Shown one piece after another: positions 54,539 to 61,677 of a stretch of 64,000 nt of DNA. This DNA is from Verrucomicrobiota bacterium (lineage in GTDB: Bacteria; Verrucomicrobiota; Verrucomicrobiia; Limisphaerales; UBA1319), in contig JAKLHY010000032.1 of assembly GCA_022709905.1 (NCBI GenBank), forward strand, positions 1-64,000, read 5' to 3'. The stretch's first letter is position 1. Each line of letters begins with the position of its first letter. The translations under genes and the position numbers were made by a program. The notes below the pieces were generated by a model. It saw nothing but the letters and a program-made list of their open reading frames with translations, made no database searches and was not told the DNA's origin.

Positions 54539-57500
54539 TGAACCATAACCAAACAAAACAACCTCCCGCGTATTTCGCGAAGATCGAACAGAATGCGAAT
54601 AACCGATGGAAGCTGCTTGAGTCAGATCCTGAGCTGGCTGGACCGTGGCATCAGTTGTTTTCCCAAGTTCAGAGTCCCCATCACGTTTTGTCAGAGTTGT
54701 TACAAAACGCAGATGACGCAGGTGCTACTAGAGCCGTTGCGAGCATAGTCGATGGAACCTTTGTTTTCGAGCACAATGGGATGGATTTCACTGACGACCA
54801 GTTTGCTTCCCTTTGTCGCTTTGCCTTCTCCAACAAGCGCACATTGCACACAATTGGGTTTCGTGGTGTTGGATTCAAGTCAACCTTCAGCCTTGGCGAT
54901 GACGTTGATGTCATCACTCCGACGCTGGCTGTGCGTTTCAATCGGGCGCGGTTTACTCTGCCAATCTGGCTGGAGTCTATGCCTTCGGCAGAAACCACAG
55001 GGGTCCGTGTTAAATTAGCCGATCAGCATCGGCAACAAGAATTGGAACAAAGCTTGCGCCAATGGGCCACAAGTCCGGTCTCTTTGTTGTTTTTCCGAAA
55101 CCTATGTGAGTTAGAAATCAACGGCCGCCCAATATCAAAGAAAAGGATCGGAGACGGCCCGGTTCCCAATTCGGAGATTGTCTCCCTGAACCACTTGGAT
55201 TCCCAAAACCACCAGAAGGCTGAGAACCTACTTGTGGTTAAGTCAGATCCAGAGCCTTTCCCTGAGGACTCGGTGCGCGAGATCCGTAAGGAGCGCAACA
55301 TCCCTGACATGCAGTTCCCCCCTTGCACAGTGGAGCTGGTCTTCGGTATTAGCGGTCAGGAACGCCTGTATGTTGTGCTGCCAACAGGAGCCGAGCTGGA
55401 CCTGCCGTTTTCCATCAATGCTCCATTCATTCAAGATCCCGCCCGCTACGGCATCAAGGAGCCGTCCACTTCGCCCACCAACCGATGGTTACTGCAACGG
55501 GCCGGGAAATTGGCCGCGGGCATATTCACTTGCTGGGCCAGCAACGGGAGTATCTCACTTGAAGATCGGGCCAAAGCCTACAGCCTGCTGCCGAAGGCCG
55601 AGAAGCCAGCCGATGATTTCAACGGTCGAGTCACCGGCTGCATCCGCGATGCCCTCCTCGCCCAAGTCAAGGACCAGCCCGTGCTGTTGGCGGCGGATGG
55701 ATCGCTTGAGAAAGCGGGGGCCTGTTTTGCCCTGCCGACCGATCTCTACTCAGTATGGAATGAAGACGTGCTCGTCCCGCTCTTTGGATCTGGCGCGTCG
55801 AAGATTCTCAGTGTCGCCGTGGCTGGAGAGCACCGTCAGCGGCTTCAGGCCCACGGCTGGCTGAAATACTTATCCAGCGATGATGTGCTCAACCGGCTGA
55901 AGGCCGACGATGCGCGGCCACCGCGCCCGGCCACCTGTGAAAAGCTCCATACGCTCTGGACGTTGGTCTGCAAATCCACGAACCGATACTGGGATGACCG
56001 CCCGAAGCAGGTTCGCATAGTACCAGTGCAGGGCAGCCCGCATCTTCATCCTGCTTTAGAGGTCATTCGTCTGCCAAGCCGCCGTGACCAACTGAGCGCC
56101 GACGACTGGAAGTTTGTCACCGACTACTCATTGGCAATGGACAGTGATTGGCTGGAGTGGTTGGCCCAGCTACGCTCCAAGAAGAAGGAACAGAACCAAG
56201 CGCAAGATGATCCTGCCATAGGGCTGTTGGGTCACATTGGCTTACAGGACGCTACCGCTACCGACACCATTGTCTCCCAGGCATCGCGCCGGTTATTCAG
56301 AAACAAAGAGATCGCACTCAAGGACTGCGTTCGTTTTGCCCACATCCTGGCGGCGCTGAGAGTCCGAGTGCCGGACGGATTCAAATACGTCACGCGCGAT
56401 ATGACGTTGCGCGAACCATCGGCACAAGTGGTTTTTGATCCACAGGCCACAGTGGAGGATCTCGCCTCGGCGGAGTGGGGTGAACAACACATCCTGCACG
56501 ACGCCTACTCGGAGGCATATGTGTCCTGCACGGCACAGGCTTGGATCGAGTGGACCATATCGAAAAGCAGTCAACTGCATGTCAGTTTGCCCATCGTCCA
56601 GAAAAAGAACCACTACTGGAAGTATAATTTAATCGAAACTCTGAAGTATCGAGGAATCGCGGAGCCTCAATATTATCCATACAACACTGGCGATTTCGTC
56701 TTGGATGACTGGGGGATTGATGCCGACCTAATCACCCATTGGAAGCGGGTTGAATCAGTTAGATCAGATCTCAGCGCAAAGGCTATCGTCAGTTTGCTCA
56801 AAGGCCCAGCTCACGAGTGGGAGGAGAAGCTAACCGCGGTCGCCTGGCAAAATGGATACAAATACAGGAAGCAGGTTAGCACTGAGAGCATTCCAGCCGA
56901 GTGGCTCGTGTTCTATCGATCAAAGGCTTGCCTTCCTGACACCCATGGCAATCTGCGGCAACCGGCCGAATTGTTGCTCCGAACACCGGACACGGAACCA
57001 CTCATGGGAGTCGAATTGTTTGTCCAGGCAGAATTGGATTCACCTGGCAACCGACGGCTGTTGGATTTTCTGGGTGTTCGTTCCACACCCTCGGGATCAA
57101 ACAAGATCATCGAACGGCTGAAGGCGCTGTCACGAACAACCGATGCACTTAGGCTAATCGTTGAAATCAACAAGCTCTACGAAGCCCTGGATCGAATCGT
57201 GGTGCGCTTTGCTCCTGCTGAGCTTCAAAGTGCCGTCGATTCCTTCGAAAAAGAGCCGCTTATCCTCAGCGAATCAGGCGAATGGCTGACCACCGGGGAA
57301 ATCTCCATCTTTTCGGGCGACGACAATCAGGCTCCGGCCATCCATCATGCATTCCAAAGCCTGGCGATGTGGCCCAGGCTGGGGATTCCCGAACGACCGG
57401 CATTTGAAAAGACCCTCGATTGGCTTCGCACCTTGCCAAGCGGAGGGAGAATCGATGCCGCCGCATCAATTCGGGTTCGCCTCATCCTGAAGCGCGAACC

Positions 57501-58797
57501 ACAGCGGGTGTGGGCGGAATGTGGCCACTGGCTCAGCCTCGATCAGACCTGGGAACCGATTCAACGGCTTGCCAATCGCCAGACCATGCAAAATTTAACG
57601 AAGTGGGAAGGTTTGTTATCGGAGGTCAAGCAAACTACGGCGGACCTGCGAATGTTGTCGGAAGCCATCTGGCAGCAGGCACCTTTTGCACAGCTCCGTG
57701 ATCTCAGCGAGGTCGTGGAGTTACAGGTGACGGAAGTCCGTGAAGTCGGAGGAAAAGTGGACAAGCCTTGGCTGGCCGAACTCGGCGGGGGTTTGTGCCG
57801 AGTGCGTTTCGAGGACGAGGCACGCACAACACACATTCGGCGGATTGCGGAAAGGCTCAACCACACAACATGGAAACCATTCAGCCGTTTGGAGGTCACT
57901 CCTTACGTTGACGGCACGCCCGCAGGAACGCCGATCACCCCTCGCGTGCTGTGGCAAGACGTTAGCCTCTACGTCGCCGCCAACGTCTCCGTGGCAACAC
58001 TCCACAAGGAGTTGGCGGACGAACTGGCCCGTCCCTTCGTTGATCGTGCCGTCCAGGAAGCTATAACGGCCTGCATTGAACGTGATATCGGCTACGTCGC
58101 GGAATACCTTGCGGATCAGTTTGAACTGGAAGAACAACCCGAGCTTCCCGACGCGGCGCAAGATAATGCGAATGGCACCAAACATGCCCCGGACACCGAG
58201 AATAAGAAGGCCGACACTCCGGCGGAGGAAACGAGCGCAACAGATCAAGGCGCAGCCAGTGGCGATGGCGTTAACGGTGATACTAACGGCGGTGGTGATG
58301 AACGTCTTGATGATGGGGACGCTGATATCAAGGTCGAAACAGACGCTGTTGAGAGTGGTGACGATTCCAGCGTAAGTGCCGATGAAACCGGTGCCGATAA
58401 GGCCCGCACACCATCCGCCCCACCCAAACCTGACCTCATGGATCGGTATGCCGCCAAACAAGGCTTCAAATGGCATGCAGGTGAGAAGTGTTACTACCAC
58501 CATGATGGCCGTTGGATCGAGAAGGCCGAAACTCCATTCCATTGGGTTGAAATGTCCGCTAGCGGTGAGACAACGCAGCGGCTCTGGGTCCAGGATCAAA
58601 CACTCACGCACGGCATCGAATTGCCAGCAGAAGTCTGGTCCCTGATTCGGTCTGAACCCAAGACCTCCACTCTACTCGTCAAGGACGGGATTGAGGCACC
58701 CGTTACGCTAACCGGTGAGGAGTTGGCGGAGCTGCAAGCGAAGAAGATGATCGCCCTTTATCCGTCGCGATTTCGCCTCCTGGAAACAAGATCATGA
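54535..58797 (+). CDS. Sacsin-like GHKL-ATPase giant defence protein
   Basis: 1,420 residues. The Bergerat-fold ATPase at the N-terminus has N-box LSELLQNADDAGATRAV (Glu54-Asn58), G1 box FEHNGMDF, and G2 box GFRGVGFKS at 108-116, as in sacsin and the Hsp90 superfamily. A long central region follows with no known domain. About residues 1200-1300 form an acidic low-complexity linker, and a C-terminal module has GFKWHAGEKCYYHHDGRWIE. Overlaps of four bases with both neighbours imply a tight operon. Sacsin-type ATPases are recurrent defence-island proteins, probably sensing or remodelling something, but the mechanism is unknown. No nuclease motif was recognised. Confidence 0.85.
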   Translation: MMNHNQTKQPPAYFAKIEQNANNRWKLLESDPELAGPWHQLFSQVQSPHHVLSELLQNADDAGATRAVASIVDGTFVFEHNGMDFTDDQFASLCRFAFSNKRTLHTIGFRGVGFKSTFSLGDDVDVITPTLAVRFNRARFTLPIWLESMPSAETTGVRVKLADQHRQQELEQSLRQWATSPVSLLFFRNLCELEINGRPISKKRIGDGPVPNSEIVSLNHLDSQNHQKAENLLVVKSDPEPFPEDSVREIRKERNIPDMQFPPCTVELVFGISGQERLYVVLPTGAELDLPFSINAPFIQDPARYGIKEPSTSPTNRWLLQRAGKLAAGIFTCWASNGSISLEDRAKAYSLLPKAEKPADDFNGRVTGCIRDALLAQVKDQPVLLAADGSLEKAGACFALPTDLYSVWNEDVLVPLFGSGASKILSVAVAGEHRQRLQAHGWLKYLSSDDVLNRLKADDARPPRPATCEKLHTLWTLVCKSTNRYWDDRPKQVRIVPVQGSPHLHPALEVIRLPSRRDQLSADDWKFVTDYSLAMDSDWLEWLAQLRSKKKEQNQAQDDPAIGLLGHIGLQDATATDTIVSQASRRLFRNKEIALKDCVRFAHILAALRVRVPDGFKYVTRDMTLREPSAQVVFDPQATVEDLASAEWGEQHILHDAYSEAYVSCTAQAWIEWTISKSSQLHVSLPIVQKKNHYWKYNLIETLKYRGIAEPQYYPYNTGDFVLDDWGIDADLITHWKRVESVRSDLSAKAIVSLLKGPAHEWEEKLTAVAWQNGYKYRKQVSTESIPAEWLVFYRSKACLPDTHGNLRQPAELLLRTPDTEPLMGVELFVQAELDSPGNRRLLDFLGVRSTPSGSNKIIERLKALSRTTDALRLIVEINKLYEALDRIVVRFAPAELQSAVDSFEKEPLILSESGEWLTTGEISIFSGDDNQAPAIHHAFQSLAMWPRLGIPERPAFEKTLDWLRTLPSGGRIDAAASIRVRLILKREPQRVWAECGHWLSLDQTWEPIQRLANRQTMQNLTKWEGLLSEVKQTTADLRMLSEAIWQQAPFAQLRDLSEVVELQVTEVREVGGKVDKPWLAELGGGLCRVRFEDEARTTHIRRIAERLNHTTWKPFSRLEVTPYVDGTPAGTPITPRVLWQDVSLYVAANVSVATLHKELADELARPFVDRAVQEAITACIERDIGYVAEYLADQFELEEQPELPDAAQDNANGTKHAPDTENKKADTPAEETSATDQGAASGDGVNGDTNGGGDERLDDGDADIKVETDAVESGDDSSVSADETGADKARTPSAPPKPDLMDRYAAKQGFKWHAGEKCYYHHDGRWIEKAETPFHWVEMSASGETTQRLWVQDQTLTHGIELPAEVWSLIRSEPKTSTLLVKDGIEAPVTLTGEELAELQAKKMIALYPSRFRLLETRS

Positions 58798-59924
58798 AAG
58801 CACAACGAAAATCACCACGGCGATACAGTGCTCGGACCTTGAAAGTCTTATGGGGCCGTTCAGCAGGCAGATGCGCTGTTCCCGAGTGTCGAATTGATTT
58901 AGTTGTTGATGCAACTGACCACGACCCAATCGTCGTAATCGGGGACATAGCACACATCCAAGCGTCGAGTGATAAGGGCCCGCGTGCGAATCGGAAGCTC
59001 TCGGCCCAACATCGGGACAGCTACGAGAACCTCATCTTGCTATGTAAGAACTGCCATTTTAGATTCGACGCGCAGAAGAAAACCAACACAGTGTTTTCGA
59101 TAAAGCAACTGCGGGTTGATCACGAAGCTTGGGTGCGCGCGTCCTTGCCCGAGCGCGGTCGAAGCACGCATGGTTGGAATGTTCTGGTTTTACAGGGCGA
59201 CCACCCCGTAGATGCCACACAAACAGTGGCTGCCCTATCGCCCGATTTTCCGAGAAGAAAGCCGACTATTATTACCGCATCAGCCAATCAAGCTTGGCTG
59301 ACGACATTTAAGAACCTGCAGTTAGCTGTACAAAAGTTCTTGTCTGAAGGTGATCCCTTCGACAATCGATTCGCCGTTTTCCCACTTGCTCCAGTTTCGG
59401 CCTGCATTGCAACGGGCTATTTGCTGACCAACAGGCCGCGTGTTCGACTCTTTCAGCACCATCGGTTACAGGCGACTTGGAACTGGCCAAAGGTTAAAGC
59501 CGCACCCCATAAGTTAAGGATTTCCGGCCTGCCTTCCAAGCGTACGGAGAAGGCCGGTGATATTGCAATATGCTTCCATCTGAGCGCTGTGATTCAGCAT
59601 GCGGACCTTCCCATCCCAAGAAAGTCTCTTCTTCACACGGTTGACGTCAGGGTTGACGATCCTAATGTTCACTGGCTCAGGTCGCCGAGCCAGCTTGAGG
59701 CGCTTGGCGAAATCGCTACCCACGTATTCGCTTCGCTGCTACAGCATTTCCCAAACGCTGCAACGTGGCACTTGTTCTTTGCTGGACCTGCACCCGGTGC
59801 TGTCACAGTTGGCCAGCAATTAAATCCGACGATGACGACACCAACGCAGCTTTATGAATTCAATCGGGCAGAGACGCCGCGATATTCGCCAAGCATCCTG
59901 CTAAAACCAACAACAGCACGATGA
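58794..59924 (+). CDS. HNH-SAVED CBASS effector (Cap5-like)
   Basis: 376 residues. The N-terminal HNH nuclease has zinc cysteines Cys27, Cys32, Cys84, Cys87 and active-site residues His54 (IAHIQAS), Asn79 and His88 (ENLILLCKNCHFRFD). The C-terminal half (about 180-370) fits a SAVED sensor (KPTIITASANQAW, LFFAGPAPGAVTVGQQLNP, RYSPSILL). Cap5 enzymes are activated by cyclic oligonucleotides to degrade DNA and cause abortive infection. The CD-NTase gene starts at its last codons (4-bp overlap), which completes a two-gene cassette. Confidence 0.88.
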   Translation: MKAQRKSPRRYSARTLKVLWGRSAGRCAVPECRIDLVVDATDHDPIVVIGDIAHIQASSDKGPRANRKLSAQHRDSYENLILLCKNCHFRFDAQKKTNTVFSIKQLRVDHEAWVRASLPERGRSTHGWNVLVLQGDHPVDATQTVAALSPDFPRRKPTIITASANQAWLTTFKNLQLAVQKFLSEGDPFDNRFAVFPLAPVSACIATGYLLTNRPRVRLFQHHRLQATWNWPKVKAAPHKLRISGLPSKRTEKAGDIAICFHLSAVIQHADLPIPRKSLLHTVDVRVDDPNVHWLRSPSQLEALGEIATHVFASLLQHFPNAATWHLFFAGPAPGAVTVGQQLNPTMTTPTQLYEFNRAETPRYSPSILLKPTTAR

Positions 59925-60682
59925 GCAACGACGCATATTTGAGAGGATTGCTAGCCCAACAAGACCTTACGCCCAGTGAGGAATCCGCGTTGCGAGGACT
60001 GCGTGACACGATTGAGGAACAACTTCGCAAGGGCCTCAACAAGATCGAACGGGTCTACTACGCGGGTTCGTTCGGGAAGGACACGATGATCCGCGAGCTC
60101 TACGACTTGGACATCGTGGTTTATTGGGCAAACGACTGCGGATTCACGTTGCAGGACATTTACAGTTCTGTTGGCGACGCCCTGAAGAGGAACTGGAAAG
60201 TGGTGAAATCCAAAACCGTGGCTTGGGAACTGCCCTTCGACGGAGGTTTTCATCTTGACGTCGTTCCTGGCCGGGCACTGAACAACACATTCAAATACGC
60301 TAACCTGTACCGCACTGACACGGCTACTTCGCTTCAGACCAGCATCAAAGTCCACATTGATACTGTCCGCAACAGCGCCAGGCGTGATGCGATTCGCCTG
60401 ATGAAGCTCTGGCGGAAGCGAAAGAGCGTTCCATTCAAGAAGTCACTTGCCTTGGAGCTTATCACTATTGATGCCTGTTCTGGCTTGCCGACGGACAATC
60501 TTGAAAAGCAGTTGTTGGCCGTATTCCGCTACATGACCGAGAACATCACAACGGCGCGATTGGTGGATCCGGCCAACAGCAACAATGTGATTTCCGATGA
60601 GATCACGTATTCGGACAAGTTGGCTATTCAATCTGCTGCAAGGGCGACTCTTACTGCACAATACTGGAGTGAGGTCTTCTGA
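59921..60682 (+). CDS. CD-NTase (cGAS/DncV-like nucleotidyltransferase)
   Basis: 253 residues. The catalytic motif is GSFGKDTMIRELYDLDIVVY with Gly49-Ser50 and Asp62, Asp64; the third acid is Asp113 in FHLDVVPGR. The remaining C-terminal helical part is short, so the protein is smaller than many CD-NTases (often near 300 or more). It makes a cyclic di- or trinucleotide that activates the HNH-SAVED effector. The two genes overlap by four bases. A 69-bp gap precedes the next gene. Confidence 0.88.
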   Translation: MSNDAYLRGLLAQQDLTPSEESALRGLRDTIEEQLRKGLNKIERVYYAGSFGKDTMIRELYDLDIVVYWANDCGFTLQDIYSSVGDALKRNWKVVKSKTVAWELPFDGGFHLDVVPGRALNNTFKYANLYRTDTATSLQTSIKVHIDTVRNSARRDAIRLMKLWRKRKSVPFKKSLALELITIDACSGLPTDNLEKQLLAVFRYMTENITTARLVDPANSNNVISDEITYSDKLAIQSAARATLTAQYWSEVF

Positions 60683-60751
60683 CCAAGAACATGGGGAGCC
60701 AGAACCACAACCGGAAATGCGCAACAGAATAAAACACCGCGACCATTAAGT

Positions 60752-61663
60752 ATGCCAATCGACATTGCTGAAAGTGTTTATTGCTATCTCGCTAGAGATT
60801 GGGGGCTCGCAAAAGACGAGCTTACCGAAACCAAATGCGAGCAGCTTCGGGCTTCAATCCCGGAGGTGCGGTTGGCATATCGCGGTAATCGTGACATCGC
60901 TTACAACAAACCTTCAGTTCGTCGTGCTTACCTCGCGGCATTCGCTCCGCGCTATGCTTACCTTCTTTACCGCTGTCTGCAAAAGGTGAGAGCGCGGGCA
61001 TTAGAAGTTTTGCGCCCGTGGCATCGCGATGAGGGCGTCATGTGCATGCTTGGTGGAGGCCCAGCGTGTGAGATTTTCGGGCTTCTGGATTGGCTTTATC
61101 AGCATGACATCGAACCTCGGTATCTCCGCGTGGTGATTTTGGATCGCGAAGGTTATTGGCGGAGCTTCCACAGTTACCTCTTTTCTGAACTGGTTAGTCG
61201 TCATTTTCGCAAGACAATGGTCATTCCGTCGTACGAGTCGGTGGATTTTCCAGTGCCGACAGGGGTGAAGTTCAACCGATCTCTGGTCAACTATAGCTAC
61301 GCGCAAACCGCTCTGCTCGCCGAAGCCAGGTTGATCTCTATTGCCAACTGCCTTTCGGAAATTGGCGATCACCGTGGATTCAAATGTCACTTGCATTACC
61401 TCACCCAAATAGCTTGGGAATCTCAGTTGGTGATTTGTGCTGACTCAAGCGCGAAGAAGCGTCGCCCTCGTATGGATTGGCTTGCTGAATATTTCGACGC
61501 GCATCGGAAGCTCGAATCCAAGGAACTGTTCGAAGGAACAATTCATATGAAGTTCAAATGGCTCAAACGCGGCCCGACCAGCCAGCGCATTTTCAGAAAC
61601 GGAAGCGCACCCACTTGGCAGAACGACATCCAACGCTGGGCTTACATCCGCAAGATTGGTTAA
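60752..61663 (+). CDS. Unrecognised Rossmann-like protein of the defence operon
   Basis: 303 residues, with no family assigned. VMCMLGGGPACEIFGLLDWL at about 96-115 followed by LRVVILDREGYW with Asp131 resembles motif I and the acidic end of strand 2 of class I methyltransferases. The catalytic motif region is not evident. The N-terminal ~90 residues are helical (ESVYCYLARDWGLAKDELTE) and the C-terminus is basic (KFKWLKRGPTSQRIFRNGSA). It lies between the CD-NTase and the adenine methyltransferase, 14 bp before the latter. It may be a methyltransferase-like modifier or a regulator of either system. Confidence 0.5.
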   Translation: MPIDIAESVYCYLARDWGLAKDELTETKCEQLRASIPEVRLAYRGNRDIAYNKPSVRRAYLAAFAPRYAYLLYRCLQKVRARALEVLRPWHRDEGVMCMLGGGPACEIFGLLDWLYQHDIEPRYLRVVILDREGYWRSFHSYLFSELVSRHFRKTMVIPSYESVDFPVPTGVKFNRSLVNYSYAQTALLAEARLISIANCLSEIGDHRGFKCHLHYLTQIAWESQLVICADSSAKKRRPRMDWLAEYFDAHRKLESKELFEGTIHMKFKWLKRGPTSQRIFRNGSAPTWQNDIQRWAYIRKIG

Positions 61664-61677
61664 ATGTTAACATCCGC

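Noticed and set aside
57721-58611. 296-codon minus-strand frame opposite the sacsin-like gene
   Set aside because: Lies wholly within an intact 1,420-residue gene. Its hydrophobic stretch is produced by complementing the acidic linker.
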